A stretch of 60,557 nucleotides of DNA from Candidatus Aminicenantota bacterium (GCA_011773465.1 WVXO01000066.1:1-60557); one strand, 5' to 3'; shown: positions 34,484 through 44,652, counted from the first letter of the stretch. Made by a program: numbers and translations. The notes: a model not told the origin generated them from the letters alone.

Positions 34484-37228
34484 ATGCCTTTGAAAAAAAA
34501 TAAATCGCGCCGGGCCTGCCTATTTTTTCCACTCTTCTTTTTTTCCTTCATTCTGGTGTCAAACTCCCTTTTCTCTTTGGACCCCAAAAAAGAGCTTAAG
34601 GAATACTTCCTCAGGAATTGGACGGTTCAATCGGGATTGACACTTAATACCGTAACCGCGCTCGTCCAAACACAGGACGGCTATATCTGGGTTGGCACTG
34701 GCGCTGGACTGTCCAGGTTTGATGGTGTCCGATTTAAATCTTTTACAAAACAAAATTCACCTCTGTCGAATGATAGTATCACTACCCTGTACGAGGATGC
34801 CAACGACGTGCTTTGGATAGGTACAGACGGTGGCGGTCTTTATTCCTACGAGAAAGGGCTATGGAAAAATTTTACCATGAAAGATGGATTATCCAATGCG
34901 CACGTGCGGACGATAATCGGTGATTGGAAGGGCGATCTTTGGGTTGGAACTGACTACGGACTGAATCTTATCAGTCAAAATAGCTTTCATGTCTATACCG
35001 AAGAAGACGGGCTGTATGACAGCATCATTACTGACCTCTGCATTGACAGTTGGGGAACGCTATGGATAGGCACGATGCGAGGAGGCCTGGCCAGGTTCAA
35101 TGAAGGAATAATTGCCGTTTATGGTTACGAGGAAGGACTCTTGAACTCATCGGTCCAATCACTGACTGCTGATCGTGCGGGCAACATATGGATAGGTACT
35201 CTGGAAGGCCTGTATCTTTTAAGAAGCGGAGATGGGATCATCCGTTCCGTATTTGGCACGCGCTATACGCCCCTTACATCTCTGCTTGAGGATAACCAGG
35301 GAAACCTTTGGATGGCGACCATGGCTGATGGCCTGAAGCGAATGATCGGAGGTATACTGACAGGATTGTCAACAGATGAAGGTCTGCCCGACGACTTCAT
35401 CCGTTGCCTTTTGGTCGATCGGGATGAAAACATTTGGATTGGGACGGATATTGGAGGCCTCGTCCAGCTCAGAGATCCTGCAGTGACGAATATCACTAGA
35501 GAAAACGGAATTCCCGAGAGAGCTGTTTCAGCAGTGATGGAAGACCGCCAGGGATTTCTCTGGGTCGGGACAAGAAACAGCGGTCTCTGCAAGATGAAAA
35601 ATGGCAGAGTCGTCGAAACCTTCGATGCCAAAACAGGGCTTTCCTCCAAAAGAGTCAGGGCTCTCTTAGAGGACAGTAGCGGAAATATCTGGGTCGGAAC
35701 AGAGGACGGCGGGCTCACAATCCTGCAAAACGGACGGTGGAATAAGCTAAACTCAGACAGAGGATTGAGTTCGAATAATGTGACGTGTTTTCTTCAGGAC
35801 AGAAAGGGCATCATCTGGATCGGGACGGATAAAGGATTGGACAGATTCCGTGACGGAAAGATTGAGCCTGCCGGAGGCCTTGCAGGCCTGGCAGGATACC
35901 ATGTGCGAGTTTTGCTGGAGACTTGTTATGGTTTGCTTTTGGTCGGGACGAATCAAGGGCTGTTTAAAATATCCGAAATGGAGGTTGAAAAAATAGAATT
36001 CACCCGGGCTGATTCCGAGCCGGAGATTGTCTCCCTGTATGAGGATGCTGAGGGAATACTCTGGATAGGGACCAAAGGGGAGGGCCTGTTGCGCCGGGAT
36101 GAAGCAGAAACGATGGCCTTTACTACAGGCGAGGGATTAACGGACAATTATATCTATTCTTTAACAGAAGATGGGCACGGAAACCTGTGGATGAGCACCA
36201 ACAGGGGAGTCATGCGAATAAGCCTGAAGGTAATGAATGATTATATCCAGGGAAAAATTCGTTATCTGGCACCAGCTCTTTTTGATGAAGCCGGGGGCAT
36301 TGCCGGTTCTCAGTGCAGTGGAGAAGGCCAACCTTTAGTCTGGAAGAATGGTGATGGCAGGCTTTATTATCCGACCGCGAAAGGAATAGTTGTATTCGAT
36401 ACGGCAAAAATTGGAGTCAAGACGGTCCCTCCCCTGACGCTAATCGAAGCCGTGCTGTGCGACGGGAACCCGGCTGAGACCTACGGCGCCCCTTGTTTTC
36501 CCTACAGGTCCGGATCTTTAGAATTTCATTTTACAGCTCTCGACTTTCGAGCTCCTGAAAAAATTCGCTTCAAGTACAGATTGGAAGGCCATGACGAAGA
36601 ATTCGTGTATCTTCCCCTCACCGCAGAACGTGTCGCCAGGTATGTGAACCTGGCTCCGGGAGAATACCGCTTTACGGTAAAAGCCGCAAGCAACGACGGA
36701 ATCTGGGATGAAAACGGCGCTTTTTTTGTGTTCGAGATTCTTCCCTCTTTTTTTCAGAAGCCAGTGTTTTATGTCCTTGTTGTCCTGGCTCTCCTTTCCG
36801 TTGCTGGAAGCGTGCTCCTCGTCAGTCATCAGAGGAGGCAAAGGAGGCGCCGCGACAAATACAAAACAATCCCGATTGATCCGAAAAGAATAGAGGATGT
36901 CATTACAAAGCTTCTTCATCTTATGGATGAAGAAAAGCTTTTTCTCGATCCTGACCTGACACTCAACAAACTCTCTCTCAAGTTGAGGGTCCATTACAAC
37001 CACCTGTCCCGTATCATCAACGAGCGTTTCGGACTGAGCTACAGTGATTTCGTCAATAAATACCGGATCGAAGAGGCCAGGAAGAAACTGACATCTTCCG
37101 AGGAGAAAGAAAGCACGATGCTGGATATTGCGTACAGCACAGGATTCTACTCCAAATCCGTGTTCAATGCGGCCTTTAAAAAATTCCTGGGCATGACTCC
37201 GACGGAATACCGCAAGAAACACCTCTAG
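34484..37228 (+). CDS. Membrane one-component regulator: periplasmic WIGT propeller fused to AraC-type DNA-binding domain
   Basis: After a signal peptide (about residues 10-30) there are 13 visible propeller repeats of the W-x-G-T type (WVGTGAGLSRF, WIGTDGGGLYSY, WIGTKGEGLLRR and others, about residues 40-590), then a Y_Y_Y domain (FRAPEKIRFKYRLEGHDEEF), one transmembrane helix (VFYVLVVLALLSVAGSVLLV, about residues 760-780) and a cytoplasmic AraC HTH pair (LSLKLRVHYNHLSRIINE and IAYSTGFYSKSVFNAAFKKF). There is no histidine kinase or receiver, unlike hybrid two-component systems with the same sensor. The chosen start is the ATG 19 bp after the peptidase gene; further upstream the frame only overlaps that gene. 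It may sense a glycan or peptide and directly bind DNA. Confidence 0.88.
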   Translation: MPLKKNKSRRACLFFPLFFFSFILVSNSLFSLDPKKELKEYFLRNWTVQSGLTLNTVTALVQTQDGYIWVGTGAGLSRFDGVRFKSFTKQNSPLSNDSITTLYEDANDVLWIGTDGGGLYSYEKGLWKNFTMKDGLSNAHVRTIIGDWKGDLWVGTDYGLNLISQNSFHVYTEEDGLYDSIITDLCIDSWGTLWIGTMRGGLARFNEGIIAVYGYEEGLLNSSVQSLTADRAGNIWIGTLEGLYLLRSGDGIIRSVFGTRYTPLTSLLEDNQGNLWMATMADGLKRMIGGILTGLSTDEGLPDDFIRCLLVDRDENIWIGTDIGGLVQLRDPAVTNITRENGIPERAVSAVMEDRQGFLWVGTRNSGLCKMKNGRVVETFDAKTGLSSKRVRALLEDSSGNIWVGTEDGGLTILQNGRWNKLNSDRGLSSNNVTCFLQDRKGIIWIGTDKGLDRFRDGKIEPAGGLAGLAGYHVRVLLETCYGLLLVGTNQGLFKISEMEVEKIEFTRADSEPEIVSLYEDAEGILWIGTKGEGLLRRDEAETMAFTTGEGLTDNYIYSLTEDGHGNLWMSTNRGVMRISLKVMNDYIQGKIRYLAPALFDEAGGIAGSQCSGEGQPLVWKNGDGRLYYPTAKGIVVFDTAKIGVKTVPPLTLIEAVLCDGNPAETYGAPCFPYRSGSLEFHFTALDFRAPEKIRFKYRLEGHDEEFVYLPLTAERVARYVNLAPGEYRFTVKAASNDGIWDENGAFFVFEILPSFFQKPVFYVLVVLALLSVAGSVLLVSHQRRQRRRRDKYKTIPIDPKRIEDVITKLLHLMDEEKLFLDPDLTLNKLSLKLRVHYNHLSRIINERFGLSYSDFVNKYRIEEARKKLTSSEEKESTMLDIAYSTGFYSKSVFNAAFKKFLGMTPTEYRKKHL

Positions 37229-37440
37229 ACAAGAAAAATCTATAAGGGGCAAAGTTCCTTTTAAACATTACATACCGTTTCCTTTTTTCGGAGACCCATG
37301 GTCTCAGCAGCCTTCATCCCTTTTTCGGATTGAGCGTACGGAATCTCAATTTCGGACGACAGCTTCGGTTGAATAGAGTAGATTAGGACCTAGATGTTCA
37401 AAATAAACCTTAATAATCACTAAAGGAGGAAGAAAGAAAA

Positions 37441-38352
37441 ATGAAAAGGACCAAAATCATAATTTTGCTGTTTATTTTTATGAGTTTTATGGTTTCAGCC
37501 GCTCTCCTGGCTGCGCCGGAGGAAAAAGTCGAAAAGACGTTCAGCAAGAAAGATGAAATCCGCTTCAAGCTCGTCCTGGGTGATTGCCAGCTGAAAAAGA
37601 GCGCTGACAGCCGCATTCATGTTCATCTTGTCTATTCATACGAGCCCGATATGTCGTATGAGCCCAGGATCAAAGAGAGAGGCGACACGCTCTATCTGGA
37701 AGAAAAGATGCGGGGGAATAATCCCAAAGGTTACTCTACATGGACGGTTGAAGTCCCCGACGACATCGAAATAGATTTTAAGTCCGCCACAGGCAACTTG
37801 GCTGTCGAAGGTGTGAAGATCGAAGTCGACGGAAATACCGGTACCGGTGATATCCAGTTCAACAAGGTTAAAGGGGAATACGACGTCAGCACTGGAACTG
37901 GAAATATTGAAGTTTATGAATCCCAAGGCGAGTTTGATGTCAGCTCTGGCACCGGAAGAGTAAAGATTAAGAATAGCAAAGGCAATTTCGATGCCAGCAG
38001 CGGCACCGGATCGGTGAAGGCAGAAGGACTCACAATCGATGTTGATGGAGATTTCAGCTCGGGCACGGGTGATGCGGAGGTATCTTTTCCGGACGGAACG
38101 GATTTTGAACTCACGGTGAGCTCAGGAACCAACGATGCAATCCTCAACATGAACGGTAAACAGTTTAAAGGCTATTTTGAATTTACCTGTCATGCACGTA
38201 GAGGGCGTATCGTCTGTCCGGTCAAGTTTGATAAAGAAGAAGAATTTGAAGGGAATGGCCAGACATACTTCCGGAAATCCTTCACCAAAGGGAAAGATGT
38301 TCCCAAGATCTACATCAAGACCGGAACTGGCAAAGCCAGACTGAACAAATAG
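37441..38352 (+). CDS. DUF4097-type beta-helix protein, exported
   Basis: A signal peptide (about residues 4-25, ending ALLAAPEE) precedes a right-handed beta-helix or repeating beta-strand region with a clear internal repeat: TGTGNIEVYESQGEFDVS, SGTGRVKIKNSKGNFDAS and SGTGSVKAEGLTIDVDG (about residues 140-205). DUF4097 proteins are surface or periplasmic; their exact role is unknown. The start is preceded by AAAGGAGG 8 nt upstream. The gene lies 212 bp after the regulator and might be its target. Length (303 aa) is normal for the family. Confidence 0.85.
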   Translation: MKRTKIIILLFIFMSFMVSAALLAAPEEKVEKTFSKKDEIRFKLVLGDCQLKKSADSRIHVHLVYSYEPDMSYEPRIKERGDTLYLEEKMRGNNPKGYSTWTVEVPDDIEIDFKSATGNLAVEGVKIEVDGNTGTGDIQFNKVKGEYDVSTGTGNIEVYESQGEFDVSSGTGRVKIKNSKGNFDASSGTGSVKAEGLTIDVDGDFSSGTGDAEVSFPDGTDFELTVSSGTNDAILNMNGKQFKGYFEFTCHARRGRIVCPVKFDKEEEFEGNGQTYFRKSFTKGKDVPKIYIKTGTGKARLNK

Positions 38353-38621
38353 AAAAGTTCAAGCACCACTGACTCGCACAATTCATCGGCAGGTTAGAAG
38401 CGCCTTTTCTTTATCAGGATCCATTTGGTCTTTGTGTATTACGCAAACTAGTATATCTGAAAGGCTAGGGTTGAAATTTAATACTTAGATTAAATCCTTA
38501 GCCGTATAAGTACGTAAATATTAACAGACTTTTAACAAACTTTTAACAACTCTCTGACAACTTTCCTTCTGGTAAATCTTAGATTATTACCAAAAAGATA
38601 TACCAGCAAGGAAAGCTTGAG

Positions 38622-39164
38622 ATGAATGGGGCCCAAAAAAATAAGACAAAAGTACTGGTCACAGGCGTTGGTGGTTTTATAGGCAGCCATCTGGCCGAAT
38701 CCTTAATAAAGAGAGGATATGAAATCGTAGGTTTATTAGCTCCAGAAGAAGATAGTCCTTGGATTAGGAATCTTGATGCAACCTTTATTTATGGTGACAT
38801 TACGGATAAAGACTCGCTCAACAAAACGGTAGAAGGTATCACATATATATATCACCTGGCAGCATTGTTGGGAGGATCTCATTGCGAAAAGATTTACCAA
38901 ACCAATTTTGAAGGAACAAAAAACTTGGTTAATGTCTGCCTGGAGCTAGGGATAAAACTCAAAAGATTTTTATTTGTTTCCAGTGTGGCAGCTATGGGTC
39001 CTGCTCGAAAAAAAGAGATATTTGACGAAGGCGTACTACGTAAGCCTATAAGTGATTATGGCAGGAGTAAATTACTAGCCGAGCAATTCCTCAGCTCTAT
39101 AAAGACACGATTGCCAATTACTATTGTTCGACTACCACTGGTTTATGGCCCAAGAACCTTCTAG
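38622..39164 (+). pseudogene. Truncated NAD-dependent epimerase/dehydratase (SDR)
   Basis: The N-terminal nucleotide-binding motif VTGVGGFIGSHLAESLIKRG and the active-site residues SSVAAMGP and SDYGRSKLLAEQFL (Tyr-x-x-x-Lys) are present. Members of this family have about 310-340 residues, but this frame stops after PLVYGPRTF at residue 180. The DNA that follows belongs to an IS110-type transposase tail, so the substrate-binding half of the enzyme has been lost. The remaining part could fold but would be inactive. The usual role is nucleotide-sugar conversion for surface polysaccharide. Confidence 0.8.
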
Positions 39165-39304
39165 GGCTTATTATGAGCGCAAAATAAAGCGGGGGAAAAC
39201 ACCATTGGCAGGCCATGAATGCTTTGTCCCGACAGCTTATAAAGATCATTTGCTACGTGCTGAAGAACAAAACACCTTATCAGAGAAATCTATCAGTGAA
39301 TTAA
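39160..39304 (+). mobile_element. IS110-type transposase C-terminal remnant
   Basis: Starting exactly where the epimerase frame ends, the frame encodes SRAYYERKIKRGKTPL; after a one-base shift at the GG of TTGGCAGG it continues QAMNALSRQLIKIICYVLKN and NKTPYQ before a stop at 39302-39304. The pattern AYYERK..GKTPL.AM..L.R.LI.IIY matches the end of IS110-family transposases. Only the tail is left, with a frameshift, so it is dead. It is directly followed by a tRNA-like scar. Confidence 0.6.
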
Positions 39305-39345
39305 TTATAGACATAGGATATTCGAACACAGGGATAAATATAGTT

Positions 39346-39414
39346 GCTTGATAGAGCGTCTGACTACGAATAAGGAGGTCGGGATTTCAAATCCCTCTGG
39401 GCGTACTGCCTTAC
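39346..39414 (+). pseudogene. tRNA-Arg(ACG)-like scar
   Basis: The sequence TAGAGCGTCTGACTACGAAT carries a D-arm end and an anticodon arm with loop CTACGAA (anticodon ACG, Arg), and then AGGAGGTCGGGATTTCAAAT and CCCTCTGGGCG, a T-arm and acceptor end. The 5' acceptor strand is missing and the anticodon and T stems have mismatches, so it is not a functional gene. It resembles the end of a tRNA left behind by an integrated element. The remaining DNA to 39792 holds no gene; about 39590-39700 resembles weakly the repeats at 44653 and 46170. Confidence 0.55.
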
Positions 39415-39792
39415 TTAGGGCTTTTGTATCTCCATCAGCAACCTTTAAGCCTTTTTGTTATAGTTAATTAAGTTAGATTATATCATTTTTATCATTTTAG
39501 TGACATTTTACTGACCGAATTACTGACTGGAAATATAAAGGAGACAAGTTTGCTTCAATATGGATATTATTGAGCAAGTTTGCACAATTAAGTTGCTGGC
39601 TGCTAGCGGCAAAACCGGAAATAGCAGGCAATCATAATGGTAGGGACTCTCGCCAACCACTCAGAGAGAACTATAATTATTATACCACATTTTGACTTAA
39701 AATTTTTCCTGTGCAATAATTTTTTGCTGTTGAGAAGAGATATTTACTTTTGTATAGTGTCTATCCATCAATAAGAGGGAGAGCCGGAAAAA

Positions 39793-41046
39793 TTGCAAAT
39801 TAATAGATGTAAATTCCTATTAATCAAGATAAGTACTGCCGCTGGGAGAGCGCTTTTTTCATTTTTAATACCTAGCGGACTTATTCTTTTTATAGCGTTT
39901 CTTTTGACTCGAGAGCCGATTGTTGAAGCATTGCCCGGATTATCTCGTATCTACCCTTTAATTGTATTGTTTGCGGGGTTATTCTTCGGATGGCGCTTTA
40001 ACCGAAGCCAACTAGTGTTTGTCATTCTTGTCTTGGCCCTCGTTGATTGGTCATTGCTGCATTTTGCTGCAGAGAAAGCAGTCTCAGTGAGTGTAGGTCG
40101 TACCTTATACAACGCTATTTCCTTTTTGCTCCCTTTGAATCTTGTTTATTTCTCCATGATGAAGGAACGGGGAATAGTGACCAGGGATGGTTTAAGGCGT
40201 TTGAGCCTAACTGCGGCGCAGGTATTCGGAGCTGCCATTATTTGCAGTTACCCGAAGTTGGGCTTTGCCGTTTACCTAGAGCACTCATTTCTTGACTGGC
40301 CTTTGCTCAGCAAATTCCCCATGGCCCAGCCAGCCCTTTTTGCCTTCGGGATAGCGTTTCTTCTCCTTCTGATTCGCTACTTTCAGCATCGTGGGGTGAT
40401 CGATTGTGGCTTTTTCTGGGCTCTGGTTTCTAGCTTTTTCGCCTTGGTTACAGATAGGATCGGACCTATATCGACAATTTATTTCTCAACAGCAGGGCTT
40501 GTGCTCATCATTTCAGTGATTGAAACTTCCTATGGCAGGGCATTTCGTGATGAACTGACCGGGCTGCCAGCGCGGCGAGCGTTGAACGAAATCCTCTCTA
40601 AACTTGGACGCCGCTATACGGTGGCGATGGTCGACATCGACTTTTTTAAGAAGTTAAACGACCAATACGGTCACCATGTGGGAGACCAAGTGCTGCGCAT
40701 GATCGCCTCAAAACTTGAGAATGCAACTAACGGAGGTAAGGCCTACCGGTACGGCGGCGAAGAATTCATAGTAATTTTTCCTGGTAAATCTATGGATGAG
40801 GTCATTCCCCATCTAGAAGGATTGAGGAAGGCTATCAAAAGCTCGGATTTCATCGTACGTGAGGAAGAACGTCGCCTCAAAAAGCCGAAAACGACCAAGA
40901 GGTCTCGGAGTAAAACCACTGTCACCATTAGCATTGGAGTGGCAGAGCGGGACGAGCGAAACTCTACTCCCCAACAGGTCGTCAAGGCAGCGGATAAAGC
41001 CCTTTACCGTGCTAAGAAGAAAGGGCGCAACCGAATCAGTAAGTGA
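39793..41046 (+). CDS. Membrane-bound diguanylate cyclase (GGDEF)
   Basis: The first 240 residues form about seven hydrophobic segments (for example FSFLIPSGLILFIAFLL, LIVLFAGLFFGW and ALFAFGIAFLLLLI), so the protein sits in the inner membrane. The C-terminal 180 residues are a GGDEF domain: FRDELTGLPARRALNE, VDIDFFKKLNDQYGHHVGDQVL and the active site YRYGGEEFIVIFPG. It should make the second messenger c-di-GMP. The product-inhibition RxxD site is not seen upstream of GGEEF (NATN there). The start is a TTG at 39793 preceded by GAGGGAGAG. The extra charged loop EEERRLKKPKTTKRSR is unusual. Confidence 0.88.
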   Translation: MQINRCKFLLIKISTAAGRALFSFLIPSGLILFIAFLLTREPIVEALPGLSRIYPLIVLFAGLFFGWRFNRSQLVFVILVLALVDWSLLHFAAEKAVSVSVGRTLYNAISFLLPLNLVYFSMMKERGIVTRDGLRRLSLTAAQVFGAAIICSYPKLGFAVYLEHSFLDWPLLSKFPMAQPALFAFGIAFLLLLIRYFQHRGVIDCGFFWALVSSFFALVTDRIGPISTIYFSTAGLVLIISVIETSYGRAFRDELTGLPARRALNEILSKLGRRYTVAMVDIDFFKKLNDQYGHHVGDQVLRMIASKLENATNGGKAYRYGGEEFIVIFPGKSMDEVIPHLEGLRKAIKSSDFIVREEERRLKKPKTTKRSRSKTTVTISIGVAERDERNSTPQQVVKAADKALYRAKKKGRNRISK

Positions 41047-41138
41047 TCTCTCGCTGCCCAACCTCATTTTTTTTCCCATTTTTTTGATTAAAGAAAAAGA
41101 CAAGTAGAAAAGGTTTATAACTTGTTGTATAGAAATCT

Positions 41139-41173
41139 GCAAGTTGTAGATTCGAGTCCTGCCTTGGACGCCA
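41139..41173 (+). pseudogene. tRNA 3'-end scar
   Basis: The segment GTAGATTCGAGTCCTGCC followed by TTGGACGCCA has the layout of a tRNA T-arm, acceptor 3' strand and CCA end. The T-stem has mismatches and no 5' part is found upstream, so this is a fragment only. It lies between the diguanylate cyclase gene and a decayed PadR gene. Confidence 0.4.
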
Positions 41174-41321
41174 GCTTATTTCCTTGTTTTTAGCAGCTAA
41201 CCTCGTTTTGAGTTTTCAATCCTAATACAATAAATTTTATTTTTCTTGCTATCCTGAGAAAATATATCTTAACAAATAGATTTATTTTCTCTATTATCCA
41301 GAGATAATAGCTAAAACAAAA

Positions 41322-41432
41322 TTGAAATTCCTCTCCAGACCTGAAGAATTGGCCCTGCTTGTCGTCTGGAGGCTAAAAGAAAATGCCTACTGCGTCCCGA
41401 TCAAAAAACAGCTTGTCCAACCCAAAAATTGA
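41322..41432 (+). pseudogene. Remnant of a PadR-type regulator gene
   Basis: A frame from a TTG at 41322 encodes LKFLSRPEELALLVVWRL, then KENAYCVPIKKQLV, and hits a stop at 41430-41432. This aligns with the start of the intact PadR protein encoded at 41575 (LLSRTEELLLNCILRLQENAY). A one-base change near 41430 (AAAAATTGACAGC) would open the frame. It is a decayed second copy of the regulator that normally precedes a permease gene. Confidence 0.6.
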
Positions 41433-41574
41433 CAGCCAGCCGCTGGGCAGGTTCCCTTCTGATTCACCATTTTCTCAAAATTCTGGTACAGGCTGCAAAA
41501 ATAAATTATTTATCCTCTTGACTTTTTTTCTTCCATTTCCTACAATGTAGGAAACGAATTAAAATGAGCGCATC

Positions 41575-41901
41575 ATGAAATTATTATCACGGACAGAAGA
41601 ACTACTGCTCAACTGCATCTTGAGATTACAGGAAAATGCCTATGCCTTCATGATCAGGGAAAAATTAAAGGAAATCACCGATAAAACCTGGGCGTTCGGT
41701 GCTATTTTCATATCCCTTGATCGTCTTGAAAAAAAAGGATACGTTGAGTCTTTTTTGGGCAATGAAACTCCTGAGCGAGGCGGCAGAAGAAAACGGTTTT
41801 ATAAAGTTACATCCTATGGCTTAAAAAACCTTGCTGAAATACGGAAGATCGATCAAGCTATGTGGAAAGACCTTCCTGTTTATATATTAGACAAGGAGTG
41901 A
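41575..41901 (+). CDS. PadR-family transcriptional regulator
   Basis: The 108-residue winged-helix protein starts MKLLSRTEELLLNCILRLQ, with the wing and dimerisation parts in FGAIFISLDRLEKKGYVES and RGGRRKRFYKVTSYGLKNL. In Acidobacteria-type genomes such genes precede large FtsX/MacB-like permease genes and probably control them. Here the permease gene starts 3 bp after the stop codon, with AAGGAG before its ATG, so both are in one operon. The regulator is intact while the permease gene has a frameshift. Confidence 0.88.
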   Translation: MKLLSRTEELLLNCILRLQENAYAFMIREKLKEITDKTWAFGAIFISLDRLEKKGYVESFLGNETPERGGRRKRFYKVTSYGLKNLAEIRKIDQAMWKDLPVYILDKE

Positions 41902-41904
41902 TCC

Positions 41905-44537
41905 ATGGACAAAAAAACTCCTCAACCGCCAGGATTTGCGGTCTGGCTTTTAAAGCGGTTTTTCCCTGATGAAACCGGTCTCTACACTCAATTGGGAGAT
42001 ATTGATGAGGCTTTCAACACCATTGCTAAGGAAAAAGGCAATTTTGCCGCACAGGCTTGGTATTGGATAACGACCGTAAGGTCAATCCCCTATTCAATCT
42101 TGCGTACTCTAGGCTGGAATTTAACCATGATTAGAAATTATCTGAAGATTGCTTTGAGAAACATGAGAAAATATAAAACCGGATCATTTATAAACGTTGC
42201 AGGTCTTTCATTGGGGCTGGCATTTTGTATTTTGATCTATCTCTTCATCAGCGATGAATTGTCCTTCGACAGGTTTCATGAAAAGGCCGATTCGATATAT
42301 TCGATCGTGATCAATGACCATTTTTACGAGTATTCTCGCCGGCGTGGGCCGGTTCCCATAGCGCCGGTTTTGAAGGATCATTTCCCTGAAATCGAAAGTT
42401 TTGCTCGGCTTGCCCGGGAAATAAATGTACCGGTTAAGTACAATGACAACATTTTTAACGAAAGAATATGCATGGCAGACCCGGAATTTTTAGAAATATT
42501 TTCTTTCCGGCCTAAAAAAGGCAATCCCGGTTCGGCATTATATTCCGATAACTCCGTTGTTTTAACTCAAAACACGGCGAATAAATATTTTGGAAATGAG
42601 GACCCGATAGGAAAGGTTCTCTTATTTACATTCGGAGAAAAGCAAAAGTCCTTCGTGGTCGATGGAATAATGGAAAATGTACCTTCAAACTCCTCGATAC
42701 ATTTCTCCATTTTAATAAATATTGATAATTTGAATTTTATTTATTCATCAAATTCTCTTGATGACCGGACGCGCCGTTCAGCTCAATCCTATTTGTTGTT
42801 GAAAAAACAAGCAGACCCCGCACATATTAAAAATAGGATACTTGGCATAGTGAAACCATACATGTCTGTTTTTTATGAAACAAGGCAGAGGTATGGGTCG
42901 TTAGTGAAAAACGGAGAAACAATAACTTATTCTCTGCAAAATCTTAAGGATATTCATCTGAATTCATCGAATATCGTTCATTTGCCCAGAAGTGATATCA
43001 GAAAATCCTATATCCTCGGCGGAATAGCATTATTGATACTTTTAATCGCTGTGATCAACTTCATCAACATGTCGATAGGAAGGACCTCCTTAAGAGCTCG
43101 TGAAATCAGTGTCAGGAAGATGCTTGGGGCCGGGAGGAAACAGCTTATCCACCAATTCTGGATTGAATCTGTCTGTACAGCTTTGATTTCGATTGTCCTC
43201 GGTTTATTTATCGCAGTACTCATGCTGCCCGTTTTTAATACTCTTTCCATCAAGAATCTAACCGTTAACTCGCTCTTTCATTTGAACAGCATTGTTGTCT
43301 TCCTGCTGTTAATAGTATCGGTGGGCATTTTAGCCGGGAGCTTCCCCGCTCTGGTCATGGCCAGTTTTAATCTCACGGATGTTCTGAGGGGAAAATTCAA
43401 ATTGAGAAGAAAAAACCTTTTCACAAAAATACTTATAATCCTGCAATTTTCAATTTCGATATTATTATTGGTCGCTTCGATAATCATGTCGAGGCAAATA
43501 CGATTTTTAAAGAATTACGACCTAGGTTTTGACAAAGACGGAATATTGATCGTTGACCTCCAGGAAACGCATAATACAGAAAGCCAGGAATTATTTAAAT
43601 TATTCAAAAAAAGCATACAATCTCACACAGCTGTCAAAAGCATATCGGGCTGTATGAGTTCTCCCAACAGAACCGATGTATACGGGATGATTGACAACCA
43701 AGGGAAGAGAATCTACGTGTATTACAATAGAGTTCACGATGATTATTTGAAAACGATGAAGATAAATTTGATCGAGGGGAGGGATTTCTCGAGCGCATTT
43801 TCAAGTGACAGATACTCGGTTATCGTCAATCAAAAACTCGTGGATGAACTGGGACTGGAACAGCCGATAGGAAAAACAATAAAAATAAATATAGGACCGA
43901 GGCCTCCGCTGACAATTATCGGCGTAGTCAAGGATTTCCATTATGAATCGCTAAGACAAGAAGTCCAGCCTGCGGCTTTGAACATGGACCCGACATCTGG
44001 ATTATTCTATGCCGTGGTCAGGATATCGGCCGCGAATATTGGGGAGACGATCACATATCTCAGGGAGAGATGGGAAGAAATTCAACCCGTTAGACCGTTC
44101 GAATATTCATTCCTGGATGATGATATTCAATTATTTTATGCCGATGAAAACAGGTGGAATGCTATCGTGGGTAATTCCTCTTTCTTCACCATTCTCATCG
44201 CCTGCATGGGCGTTTTCGGTCTAACTCTGATAACCGTCAATAACAGGGTGAAAGAGATCGGCATAGGAAAATACTTGGCGCTTCCATATTGAGCATTTTG
44301 AAACTCGTGACAAGTGAGTTCGTTATATTGGTCTTGATAGCCAATATTATTGTCTGGCCGCTGGCTTGGGCTGTGATGAATAAATGGCTTCAAAATTTTG
44401 CCTTCAGAGTTGATTTCGGAGTATGGCCCTTGCTGATACCCGGGATAATCACTGCCCTTATCGCCCTCCTCACGTCCTGCGGCTATTCCCTTAAAGCTGC
44501 CTTCAGCAATCCGGTGGATTCCCTGCGGTATGAATAA
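41905..44537 (+). pseudogene. MacB/FtsX-type ABC permease with a frameshift near its end
   Basis: The first frame (795 codons) has the N-terminal cytoplasmic segment typical of acidobacterial permeases, a first TM (FINVAGLSLGLAFCILIYLFI, with a MacB-like periplasmic domain after it), then FtsX blocks (ALLILLIAVINFINMSIGRT, REISVRKMLGAGRKQLIHQF). It ends after GKYLALPY at 44290. The last two TM helices are encoded in the next frame (44289-44537: FVILVLIANIIVWPLAWAVM and PVDSLRYE). Insertion of one G in the GG at 44277-44278 restores the family sequence LGAS-x-LSILKL. The protein would act as a transporter or mechanotransmission permease; no ATPase gene is adjacent. Confidence 0.82.
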
Positions 44538-44652
44538 GTATTTATAGCTGAAACTTGAAACTCCAATCAGGATTTAAGATTGTAACCCGAATCCCCTAAA
44601 GCTTCTGACTTCTCGATATTGAAAAAGACAGCTGAGCGAGCTAAGATAAAAT

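Noticed and set aside
36518-37252. 244-codon minus-strand frame
   Set aside because: It is antisense to the Y_Y_Y/TM/AraC part of the regulator, which has clear domains on the plus strand.
39124-39351. 75-codon plus-strand frame after the epimerase
   Set aside because: It mixes a wrong frame of the epimerase, a part of the IS110 tail and out-of-frame DNA; the real coding remnant changes frame at about 39205.
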